A DNA stretch of 64,000 nt from Berkiella sp964496435 (lineage in GTDB: Bacteria; Pseudomonadota; Gammaproteobacteria; Berkiellales; Berkiellaceae), in assembly GCA_964496435.1 (NCBI GenBank), contig CAZBZP010000012.1:39088-103087 (forward strand). The letters run 5' to 3'. The notes below the pieces were generated by a model that had not been told where the DNA came from, searched no databases, and saw nothing but the letters and a program-made list of their open reading frames with translations. The translations under genes were made by a program, and so were the position numbers. This document shows, in pieces, positions 53,583 through 60,950 of this stretch (position 1 is the stretch's first letter; every line of letters begins with the position of its first letter).

Positions 53583-54194
53583 ATGTTAGAAGATTTAAGC
53601 AATCAAATAGCAGATTTTATTGAAGTATCTAAGCATTATTTGCCTACCATGCTCTTGTGGCTGGGCGCTTTATGGGTATTTAATTTAATTAACTGGTTAT
53701 TGCTTGGTTCAAAATTGAATGTTTTAGGTATAAGGCCAAGGAGAGTATGGGGGCTCGTTGGGATCCTCTTTGCACCCATATTGCACGCTAATTTTACCCA
53801 CCTTCTCTTTAATACGGTGCCACTATTTTGCTTAGGCTTATTTGTGATGTCCATGGGCCTCAATAATTTTTACTGGTCGACCATTATCATCTGCGTTGTA
53901 TCAGGGTTTTCTGTTTGGTGTATTGCAAGACGAGGGATCCATATCGGCGCAAGTGCGCTCATTGCAGGTTATTTTGGTTATGTGGTCGCTTCTGCCTATA
54001 TTCAGCCAACCTTTACGACTTTCTTCTGTGCAGGGGTAGCGCTCTATTATTTTGGTGGTATTTTATTTAGTTTATTTCCAACCGAGGAAACGACTTCTTG
54101 GGAAGGGCATTTAACCGGCTTCCTTGCTGGTATACTTGCCATGGTGGTTTGTACGCATTTTCAAGAATATTTGCCATCCTTGGCAAGCACTTAA
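53583..54194 (+). CDS. Rhomboid-family intramembrane serine protease
   Basis: A 203-aa membrane protein with the rhomboid set HANFTHLLFN (residues 68-77), the catalytic Ser124 in IGASALIAGYFGY, and His176 in WEGHLTGFLAG. The usual GASG is GASA here, a small change. It lacks an extra cytosolic domain. Rhomboids cleave membrane proteins within the membrane; the substrate is unknown. It ends 4 nt into the convergent gene at 54191. Confidence 0.88.
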   Translation: MLEDLSNQIADFIEVSKHYLPTMLLWLGALWVFNLINWLLLGSKLNVLGIRPRRVWGLVGILFAPILHANFTHLLFNTVPLFCLGLFVMSMGLNNFYWSTIIICVVSGFSVWCIARRGIHIGASALIAGYFGYVVASAYIQPTFTTFFCAGVALYYFGGILFSLFPTEETTSWEGHLTGFLAGILAMVVCTHFQEYLPSLAST

Positions 54195-56020
54195 GCGGCA
54201 GGCGAGCTGCCTGGTCTTAAGCCAATTTTCATTCCAATCATTTCTAAAAGTCCGAGCTTTCTTGTGAAAGCATCTTGGTTTAACTTATGCATTTCCATGG
54301 CTGGCAAGAAGGTCGCTGCGGGCTTTGCAAGATCTTGAGCTTGATTTGCAAGCGGAGCAGGAGCTGGTGTTTGCGCAAAGCCAAGCTTTTCTTCTCCTTG
54401 AGTCCATTTTTGAGCATGTTGAAACATTTCATGCGCCATTGGAACATACTTGGATTTCAACAAGGTTAAATCATTTTCGCTAATCAACTTACCGGGCGCC
54501 ATTTCGAGCATATGGTGATATTTGTCTTTGAGTTCAACCAACGCTCTTTTCTTCAAATTAACGGTATCCTGTGGTGGGTTTTGCACGGACGCCATGTATT
54601 GAATAGACGCTTCTAAATTGTTGATTTCCTTTTCAAGCTTTGTTTTATCATCAGCAAATTCAGCTTCGTCAATATAAGTAGCAAAGCCCTGACGTTTGAG
54701 AACAGCTTGTTCTTTTAAACGTAAACCGGTGGTGAATTGAATGAAATCCTTCATCTTTGCAGTTAAATCAGTGCTAAGAATTTCTTTTTCGCTTAATTCT
54801 TGAATAATATCAAGCGAGTTTTGGCTCTTGCAATGATGATAGAAACCAAGATTGGTAACAAATTGTTCCATAAAGCGATAAAAATCTCGCTTAATATCCA
54901 AGGTTTTATCCAATTTACCTGTCACATAAGGGCTTTTACCTTTTTGCAGAAGCTCCATAATGTCATCTTGCATTTTGTCTTTAGCAATTACTTGTCGGCC
55001 ATCTAAATGTTTCTTATTATCTGTTTGGGCAAATATAGCTTCTTTTTTAGACATAAAATCGTCAAAGTGTGCTTTATCTCCGTAGAGTAGCGCCATATTA
55101 CGTCCTAGCTTTTTACCTGCGGTATTGGCAATATTCAGCTCGCGGTTATTATAGGGGCTATGCATTTGATTTACCCAATAACCAATTTCACGACGCAGTG
55201 CTAATACGCCTTCTTTGGTCTTGAGCTTATCTTTATTCTTTGGATCATTTTTGGCTTTTTCCCACTCTTGCTCAAATGCTTTATGGGCCAATTCACGTTG
55301 AAATAATCTATCTTGCTCATAAACAGGTTTTGAAAATGTAGCAAATTCATTATAAGTTGTTAAATAAGGGCGACTACCTTCATAAGGCATTTGCTTCCAG
55401 TCACGTTTAGCAATTGCTTCATTTTGTAATTTTTGTGCTTCTTCAATAGATAAATTGCGCGCCCAAAAACGACGGTGGGGTGGTGCATTATCTGCTTCAT
55501 CCATACGTAATCCTTTACCACCGATATCAGGATGTTCACCTAAGAGAAACAGGCGATCTGATAGCTTTTGTGACAATTGATGAAAGTACTTATAGTTTTC
55601 AACGGTTTTTTCTTCGATTAAAAACCCAATTTCTAAATCTGTCACAGGTCCGCATTCTTCACGTGCCATAGAGCCAAGTGTTACCACGCTAAATTTGCAA
55701 GGTGGTTTGCCAAGCTTCTTGATTTCATCATCTAGCATTTCTTGTATATATTGTTTGGTATCAGCAGAAATCAGACGTGTTATGCTGGGGTAATCGGGAT
55801 TGGTTTTTAAACCCTCTTCTTGGATAAGCTTATAGTGCTTTTCGCGTAGTCCTAAGAGTTTAGCGCTATCTTTGTTCACATCTTGTTTGAAATAATTTAA
55901 GAGGCCGGCAAAAGGGCTTTTAATTTTATTAACGATGCCTTGATAATGATCATAAACGGCGGTTTTAATATCTTGCCACCAAGTAGGTGCCTTCTTGTGC
56001 TCGGATTTTATTGTTGTCAT
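54191..56020 (-). CDS. Large protein with nucleotidyltransferase-like motif
   Basis: A 609-aa protein. Near residues 116-132 is GSMAREECGPVTDLEIG, a GSxxR...TDxE pattern as in DUF294/GlnD-type nucleotidyltransferases, with the two acidic residues that bind metal. The rest is helical and contains a QDIIQ-type charged body, with no membrane helix. I chose the ATG at 56020 with GAGAG upstream; a GTG at 56053 would add 11 residues. It may nucleotidylate host or bacterial targets, which is inference. It overlaps the rhomboid gene end by 4 nt. Confidence 0.75.
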   Translation of the reverse strand: MTTIKSEHKKAPTWWQDIKTAVYDHYQGIVNKIKSPFAGLLNYFKQDVNKDSAKLLGLREKHYKLIQEEGLKTNPDYPSITRLISADTKQYIQEMLDDEIKKLGKPPCKFSVVTLGSMAREECGPVTDLEIGFLIEEKTVENYKYFHQLSQKLSDRLFLLGEHPDIGGKGLRMDEADNAPPHRRFWARNLSIEEAQKLQNEAIAKRDWKQMPYEGSRPYLTTYNEFATFSKPVYEQDRLFQRELAHKAFEQEWEKAKNDPKNKDKLKTKEGVLALRREIGYWVNQMHSPYNNRELNIANTAGKKLGRNMALLYGDKAHFDDFMSKKEAIFAQTDNKKHLDGRQVIAKDKMQDDIMELLQKGKSPYVTGKLDKTLDIKRDFYRFMEQFVTNLGFYHHCKSQNSLDIIQELSEKEILSTDLTAKMKDFIQFTTGLRLKEQAVLKRQGFATYIDEAEFADDKTKLEKEINNLEASIQYMASVQNPPQDTVNLKKRALVELKDKYHHMLEMAPGKLISENDLTLLKSKYVPMAHEMFQHAQKWTQGEEKLGFAQTPAPAPLANQAQDLAKPAATFLPAMEMHKLNQDAFTRKLGLLEMIGMKIGLRPGSSPAA

Positions 56021-56214
56021 TTTAATTCTCTCTTTAAGTGATGAAGTATTCACATAGCGATATAATGCGGGTTATTGAAGAAAATTAAAGTGAAATCGGA
56101 TTGGTGGTAACAACAAGAAGACAGCTAGCTAACAAGCGCATGCTGCTGCATTTTATGAGGAAATTACACACAAAGAATACTAGTCACTTTTCGTGACAAG
56201 ATAAAGATTAGTGC

Positions 56215-56523
56215 TTATTGCACTTGTGGATGGCAGTTTTTGCAGTTGCAACGTTTAACAATAGCGTTGTATAGCCAAGCTAAAACAAACCCAAAAATAT
56301 AACCATCTGCAAAAGCCCAGAGTACGCCAATTAAAATCCCTAAGGGGTTAGTGTCAAATCCAAGATATAGCGAAGCCACAAGCTTCACCCATGGCACACC
56401 GTAGTGAACAAAATGAGCAAGCAATGCTATGGCTAAAACAGCCACCGCACTCAGGATACCGAATGCGCCACCTAATGCACATGGACTTATTCTACCGCAG
56501 GGAACTGGGGTGTTAGTTTCCAT
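56215..56523 (-). CDS. Small membrane protein with Cys-rich ends
   Basis: A 102-aa protein with two membrane helices (about residues 18-38 and 60-90), an N-terminal Cys pair (PCGRISPCALGG), and a C-terminal CNCKNC metal- or disulfide-type motif. The second helix region (GILIGVLWAFADGYIFGFVLAWLYN) resembles proteins annotated as phage-holin-like in other gammaproteobacteria, but there are no phage genes near. AAGGAGG precedes the ATG. Function unknown. Confidence 0.7.
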   Translation of the reverse strand: METNTPVPCGRISPCALGGAFGILSAVAVLAIALLAHFVHYGVPWVKLVASLYLGFDTNPLGILIGVLWAFADGYIFGFVLAWLYNAIVKRCNCKNCHPQVQ

Positions 56524-56583
56524 TTGATGCCTCCTTACTTTTATTGTAAGAAAGCCCCCCAGTTGTCGCCAGAGAATTGTGAT

Positions 56584-56605
56584 AGGTCTTAAGGATTTAA
56601 GACCT
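56584..56605 (-). terminator. Hairpin after MFS gene
   Basis: AGGTCTTAA pairs with TTAAGACCT around a 4-nt loop. It lies about 20 nt beyond the MFS stop codon on the minus strand. It lacks a downstream T-run. Confidence 0.45.
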
Positions 56606-56622
56606 AAAAATCATGAGCAATT

Positions 56623-57876
56623 TTATATGGTTAGCTCAGCGGCTGAAAGTTCACGTATATTTTTCTTTGAGAACCAAACAAGACATGAACCAACAAAAGA
56701 AGCGATAGGAATGATTGCTAAAGCTAATGTGTAAGTCGTCGGATTGTAGCTTGAAATACCATCAGCAAGCATGCCAGGTTCGAATATGTCCATTAATCTG
56801 CCAATGGTGCTGTGAAAAAAGGAACCACCCAACATATTGATGCAATTTAATAAAGCGATGGTAACACACATTAAATTTGCAGGTACCAATTCTTGGCCTA
56901 TGGCAAAAACGATTACTTGATAGCAACACAATATACCAACCAAAAACATGATAAGCATTAAAGCAGATTGTGAGAGTAAAGGATTAAAGGCTAATACTGT
57001 CAGCATCAAAGATGTCATGATGAAACCGGAGATCATGGTAACACTATAATGCGCTTTAAATTTTTCGCTAAGGTAAGCCAATATAGGCCCACCAAATAGC
57101 ATGCCTACAAAGACAAAGGAGGTGATGCTCGCGGCTTCTACTTTAGTTAAACCTCGTGATGCCATCAAATAGGGGACACCCCAGACATCGGCAAAACCTT
57201 CTAAAGAGCCAACCATCAGGAAATTTGCAAAGGCCAGTATTAAAAGAGAGCGATGCTTAAACAGGGTTTTCAAATTAGCAAAGACAGATGTGGGGGCGGC
57301 TATGCTTTCATTTTTATTACGAACAAAGCTGAAATTAAAAAGCCCAAGAACAAAGGCGACAACCCCCAAAACGCCAAGTACCTGTTGCCAGCCCATTTGT
57401 TCTATCATCATGCTAACAGGGCGACCACCATATAGTGCTCCAAGCAGACCAAAACTAAAGGTTAAACCAACTAATCTTGCGTAGCGCTCTTTGGCAAACC
57501 ATTGCGATATAACTTTGGAGGTCCCTAAAAAGCCAACCACAGAACCCACACCAATCAAAAACCGACTCAATAGCGCGATAGGCCAAGAATCAAAACTCAG
57601 CATTAACCATATACTCAAGCTGCAGAGCATTGCACTGAAGGTGATGATTTGTCTTGGGCCATATCTATCTAATAAAACGGCCATCGGGATCTGCATGCCG
57701 GCATATCCAACATAATAAAGAGAGGCAAAGAGCCCAAAATCAGTCGCGTTGATTTGATATTTTTGCAGTAATTCAGGCATTACTAAACCAGGAAAGAGAC
57801 GAAGAATGAATTGAAAACCAAAAAATGCCAGGGGGAAGAACCACATCAGCCATGGTAAATAAGGTTTTGTTTTCAT
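56623..57876 (-). CDS. MFS transporter under isoleucine attenuation
   Basis: A 417-aa 12-helix major facilitator protein. Motif A appears as DRYGPRQ between helices 2 and 3; the loop after helix 6 is short. The ATG at 57876 has GGAG 7 nt upstream (ACGGAGAATGAA); the in-frame ATG at 57894 has none. An Ile-codon-rich leader ORF and attenuator terminator lie directly upstream. In Legionella, MFS Pht proteins import amino acids needed for growth, so isoleucine or another branched-chain amino acid is the best substrate guess. Confidence 0.88.
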   Translation of the reverse strand: MKTKPYLPWLMWFFPLAFFGFQFILRLFPGLVMPELLQKYQINATDFGLFASLYYVGYAGMQIPMAVLLDRYGPRQIITFSAMLCSLSIWLMLSFDSWPIALLSRFLIGVGSVVGFLGTSKVISQWFAKERYARLVGLTFSFGLLGALYGGRPVSMMIEQMGWQQVLGVLGVVAFVLGLFNFSFVRNKNESIAAPTSVFANLKTLFKHRSLLILAFANFLMVGSLEGFADVWGVPYLMASRGLTKVEAASITSFVFVGMLFGGPILAYLSEKFKAHYSVTMISGFIMTSLMLTVLAFNPLLSQSALMLIMFLVGILCCYQVIVFAIGQELVPANLMCVTIALLNCINMLGGSFFHSTIGRLMDIFEPGMLADGISSYNPTTYTLALAIIPIASFVGSCLVWFSKKNIRELSAAELTI

Positions 57877-57899
57877 TTCATTCTCCGTTTTCATACTAC

Positions 57900-57929
57900 A
57901 AAAAAAAAGCCCCCGGTTTTAGCGGGGGC
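57900..57929 (-). terminator. Attenuator terminator upstream of MFS gene
   Basis: On the minus strand GCCCCCG pairs with CGGGGGC, extended by A-T pairs to about 12 bp, loop of about 7 nt, followed by nine T's. It lies about 23 nt upstream of the MFS start, in the leader. On the plus strand the hairpin also ends with six T's, so it could also stop plus-strand transcripts, though no plus-strand gene needs that here. Confidence 0.9.
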
Positions 57930-57953
57930 TTTTTTACTTAATTTTTGTTTTGT

Positions 57954-58031
57954 TTAAGTAAGAGATAGCCCCGCGCGGCGAATAATAATAATCGCAGCGT
58001 TTATAATGATGTGGGCTATTGCTTGAAACAT
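57954..58031 (-). CDS. Isoleucine-rich leader peptide (25 aa)
   Basis: An ATG ORF of 25 codons plus TAA on the minus strand. It encodes MFQAIAHIII, NAAIIII and then RRAGLSLT: eight isoleucines, including runs of three and four. The Ile codons include ATA, ATC and ATT. AGAGG lies 6 nt before the ATG. It lies within the attenuator, 78 nt from the MFS start codon at 57876. It is a regulatory peptide expected to have no activity of its own. Confidence 0.88.
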   Translation of the reverse strand: MFQAIAHIIINAAIIIIRRAGLSLT

Positions 58032-58232
58032 AAACGGCCTCTACAGGTAATTCAAATCAAGCTAACATAGGCAATGCATCGACACAATAGCGTATAGATA
58101 AAATAGTAATTTTAAGGGGCAAATGGCCTATTAAATTATACCATTATCAAAATGCGGGGTTGGGGTGTACTTACATATATTCTGCCAAGACTGTTATTAT
58201 CTCATAAGAGCAAGACACAGGGATAATGTAGC

Positions 58233-59198
58233 ATGCTAACCAAGTTCAGGGTCAATGACAAAGGTTTTCTGGCAAAAATTACCGATGCATCTAAAGAGTG
58301 CATCTGGATTGATGTTTTAAACCCAAGTCATGAAGAAAGACAGCACATAGAGCAGGATTATCAGGTTTCCTTGCCTATGCATAATGAAATGCATCAATTG
58401 GAATTCTCAAACAGATTTTATCAAGAAAATGATTCACTCTATTTTTCGCTTCACGTTGTTACCAAAGCTTCTCCAATCCCCGAAAGCCATGTTATCACCT
58501 TTATATTAAAGAAAAATATTTTGGTAAGCTTGCGTTATTCAGAACCCAATCCTATTGAGGATTTAGGTAATCAAATAGAAAGAAAGCAATTTTTTGCTAA
58601 AGATCCTTTTGATGTATTTAAATTATTATTAAACAAGATTGTAGGTACTGTTGCTGATATTTTCGAATTAATTGATGAAAATGCAGAAGAAATTTCATTA
58701 TTTCTAGTAGGGACTTCCAAGCTTGAAACCAGCAATGGCCAAAATGCAAAGCTAAATCAAACTTTATTGGATATAAATTACCTTGAAGCGCTTCTAGGAA
58801 AATGTTTTCAAAGTTTGGCTAGTTTAAGGTTGCTATTTACCTTTTTTGACGAAATTGAAGACGACATGTTATCAAAAGAATCATGCCAACGTCTGGCTGT
58901 CATGACCAATGATATTGAAGCTCTATATAAACATGCCGAACATTTAACACAAAAATTTAACTTCCAGCTTCAATCAACGCTTGGGTTGATTAATGTTGAA
59001 CAAACACAAATTATTAAGATATTCACCGTTCTTGCAATGATATTTATGCCCCCCACACTTATAGCCAGCATTTATGGTATGAATTTTCATTTTATGCCTG
59101 AGCTCAATTTTAAATATGGTTATTTTTGTACTTTAATTGCCATGTTTATAACAGCGATTTGCCCTTATCTCATGTTTAAGAAAAGAGGATGGATATAA
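58233..59198 (+). CDS. corA: CorA-family magnesium transporter
   Basis: A 321-aa protein with a large cytosolic alpha/beta N-terminal domain and two C-terminal membrane helices, with the selectivity motif GMN in SIYGMNFHFMPEL. Basic C-terminus (KKRGW). CorA proteins are pentameric Mg2+ channels; Co2+ or Ni2+ transport is possible for this family. Ribosome binding site is weak. Transcribed divergently from the Ile leader. Confidence 0.92.
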   Translation: MLTKFRVNDKGFLAKITDASKECIWIDVLNPSHEERQHIEQDYQVSLPMHNEMHQLEFSNRFYQENDSLYFSLHVVTKASPIPESHVITFILKKNILVSLRYSEPNPIEDLGNQIERKQFFAKDPFDVFKLLLNKIVGTVADIFELIDENAEEISLFLVGTSKLETSNGQNAKLNQTLLDINYLEALLGKCFQSLASLRLLFTFFDEIEDDMLSKESCQRLAVMTNDIEALYKHAEHLTQKFNFQLQSTLGLINVEQTQIIKIFTVLAMIFMPPTLIASIYGMNFHFMPELNFKYGYFCTLIAMFITAICPYLMFKKRGWI

Positions 59199-59272
59199 CT
59201 GTTTATGACTGCCTTTTGTGAGTTGGGCAGATGAATAGCGTGATCTAACCGATAAAAGGTAGCTTATTTGAG

Positions 59273-59344
59273 ATAAACGCTCTGAAAAAATGCAGCAAAA
59301 TTGATTTGCAAGACGTATGATGACTGCGTTTTTAGAGCGTTTAT
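59273..59344 (+). repeat. Long inverted repeat upstream of the double-glycine peptide
   Basis: ATAAACGCTCT (59273-59283) and AGAGCGTTTAT (59334-59344) are perfect inverted repeats; the stem continues inward imperfectly (AAAAA..GCAG with CTGC..TTTTT). A smaller hairpin GCAAA..TTTGC fits in the loop. T-rich sequence follows. It lies 47 nt before the peptide gene start and could be an operator, a terminator of the corA transcript or a leader structure. Confidence 0.65.
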
Positions 59345-59391
59345 TTCTAATAATTTTATCGTGTATTTCCATCAAAACAATGAGGTGAACT

Positions 59392-59661
59392 ATGTTACGC
59401 GAATTATCAAATCAAGAATTAGCTATCGTTTCAGGCGGCGCACCTAACGACATTACACAAGTCATTCCTGATCCTGTTCCAGGTTGGGTTTTAGTTGGTT
59501 GGACTCAGCAAATGGTTGGTATGAACAAAGTAGAATGGACTGAATATGTTGGTTTTTGGGGAAGACCTGTATATCACGTAGATCAAAGCCCTATTTATGA
59601 AATCAAACCTGTTTGGGCGCCAGCTATCGTAGAAACCACCACCACAGTTGTCTACAACTAA
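59392..59661 (+). CDS. Double-glycine-leader precursor peptide (bacteriocin-like)
   Basis: An 89-aa precursor. Residues 1-16 (MLRELSNQELAIVSGG) are a textbook double-glycine leader as in class II bacteriocins and microcins, with ELSxxELxxVSGG spacing. Cleavage after GG would release a 73-residue core beginning APNDITQVIPDP, rich in Trp, Pro and Val, without Cys. GAGGTG lies 6 nt before the ATG. No peptidase-ABC exporter, immunity gene or modification enzyme is in the window, so export depends on genes elsewhere or on a different role. Confidence 0.82.
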   Translation: MLRELSNQELAIVSGGAPNDITQVIPDPVPGWVLVGWTQQMVGMNKVEWTEYVGFWGRPVYHVDQSPIYEIKPVWAPAIVETTTTVVYN

Positions 59662-59666
59662 AATAC

Positions 59667-60083
59667 TCTTCTCAATTTAATCCTAGGCGTTGTTGCCTGC
59701 GCTTGCTCACCCCAGTCATGTACCAAAGCGTACACTCCTGGGGATTCTCGCGCTTAGCGCCTCGCCTAGAATCAAATTGCTTTGAGTATTAGATTCTTCT
59801 CAATTTAATCCTAGGCGTTGTTGCCTGCGCTTGCTCACCCCAGTCATGTACCAAAGCGTACACTCCTGGGGATTCTCGCGCTTAGCGCCTCGCCTAGAAT
59901 CAAATTGCTTTGAGTATTAGATTCTTCTCAATTTAATCCTAGGCGTTGTTGCTTGCGCTTGCTCACCCCAGCCATGTACCAAAGCGTACACTCCTGGGGA
60001 TTCTCGCGCTTAGCGCCTCGCCTAGAATCAAATTGCTTTGAGTATTAGATTCTTCTCAATTTAATCCTAGGCGTTGTTGCTTG
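59667..60083 (+). repeat. Tandem array of 128-bp palindromic repeat (about 3.3 units)
   Basis: Unit starts (TCTTCTCAATTTAATCCTAGG) recur at 59667, 59795, 59923 and 60051 with an exact 128-nt period and only a few substitutions (for example C/T in GCCTGCG and GTCATG). Core hairpins lie at 59710-59743, 59838-59871 and 59966-59999, with inner stem TGTAC/GTACA. Outer arms AATTTAATCCTAGGCG and CGCCTAGAATCAAATT pair with two G-T or mismatched positions. The fourth unit is cut after about 33 nt. It fills most of the 487-nt gap after the double-glycine gene. Confidence 0.92.
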
Positions 60084-60092
60084 GGAGCTATT

Positions 60093-60132
60093 AAATCTAG
60101 GCTTTGTGCAAACATCGCCTAGATTTTTTTTT
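60093..60132 (+). terminator. Intrinsic terminator after the repeat array
   Basis: AAATCTAGGC (60093-60102) pairs with GCCTAGATTT (60117-60126) and the stem runs into nine T's (60124-60132). It ends plus-strand transcription from the peptide gene and repeat array. The stem sequence resembles the outer arm of the repeat. Confidence 0.85.
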
Positions 60133-60148
60133 ACAGGCTCACTATTTT

Positions 60149-60763
60149 TTAATGAGCATTATTGGATGATTCTTTAGATTTTTTTTCTTCTTGGTCAAGA
60201 TCAGAGGGTTTTGGAATAACCGTGATACGGCCAAATGCTGCCATATCAAAAGCTAAATTAGATTTTTTGATAGATTCAACATTAACGGTAATCGCGATAA
60301 GTCCCTTCGTCTCAATAAAGTTCATCGAGCCGCCATTGTCCGCAAAATTGGGTATATCGCTGATAAGCAAAACGGGCTTGCCAGAAAATTGTTTAATAAT
60401 TTCTTTATCGTTTTCTTTCTCTGTTAGCGCTATATAAACCAATTGGCAATTATTCATTGCCTGCTTTAGTGATGATTTGGCTACTTTGACTTTGAGTTTG
60501 TTTATCATCACACCATTGAGTGCATCGATAGGTTTACTATCAGCCAACGATCCAACAACACAAACGTGTAAGGTGTCATCCTTAGTATTTTCCTTTGGCC
60601 AAATAACATTGGTTAGTAAATATTTAATGACTTTGGCTTTTTGCGTATATTCCCATTCAGCAGTATTGCCAGCTGTGGTTTGCGCTGCAAAACAAGAGGA
60701 TGAAAGTGTAATAAGTGATAGAATTGCTATAATTTTATGAGTTAGCTGTTTAAAGTTTTTCAT
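60149..60763 (-). CDS. YfiR-family (DUF4154) periplasmic protein
   Basis: About 204 aa from the ATG at 60763: signal peptide (IIAILSLITLSSSCFA) and a YfiR-type domain containing KAKVIKYLLTNVIWP, CVVGSLADSKPIDAL, and a C-terminal GGSMNFIETKGLIAITVN block typical of DUF4154. In Pseudomonas, YfiR is a periplasmic repressor of the diguanylate cyclase YfiN; no cyclase gene is adjacent here. A frame extending to 60823 gives longer starts without a good ribosome binding site. Confidence 0.83.
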   Translation of the reverse strand: MKNFKQLTHKIIAILSLITLSSSCFAAQTTAGNTAEWEYTQKAKVIKYLLTNVIWPKENTKDDTLHVCVVGSLADSKPIDALNGVMINKLKVKVAKSSLKQAMNNCQLVYIALTEKENDKEIIKQFSGKPVLLISDIPNFADNGGSMNFIETKGLIAITVNVESIKKSNLAFDMAAFGRITVIPKPSDLDQEEKKSKESSNNAH

Positions 60764-60950
60764 AGCTAAGCGTAAATTTCCCTTTACTGACATTTTTTTG
60801 TTTTCTAAAAAAAAACTTATCATGTTTATGTTGTATTGTACTAGATATTAAGTGTTATCAATAAGCGCTTTTTATTGTTTGTAAACTTCCTAACAATTTT
60901 TCACTTATAATAAATTGCTTTTCATATAGATTTAAAGAGGATAGGGCCGC

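Larger units (their letters stand above)
57900..58045 (-). promoter_or_regulatory. Transcription attenuator (isoleucine leader)
   Basis: Three exclusive pairings are visible on the minus strand. Segment 1 ATAGCCC (58013-58019) with segment 2 GGGCTAT (57965-57971), 7 bp. Segment 2 GCGGGG (57969-57974) with segment 3 CCCCGC (57922-57927), 6 bp. Segment 3 with segment 4 GGGGGC (terminator). Ribosome stalling at the Ile codons would cover segment 1, let 2 pair with 3 and prevent the terminator. This is the classical his/trp/ilv leader logic. Confidence 0.85.

Noticed and set aside
56215..56523. Prophage remnant suggested by a holin-like small protein
   Set aside because: There are no other phage genes, integrase or attachment sites nearby; the likeness rests on one membrane helix.
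59667..60083. CRISPR-like array
   Set aside because: Units of 128 nt directly abut and are nearly identical over their full length; there are no unique spacers and no cas genes.
60162..60437. 91-codon plus-strand ORF within the YfiR-like gene
   Set aside because: It is fully antisense to a recognised gene, Ser/Ile-rich, and has no ribosome binding site.
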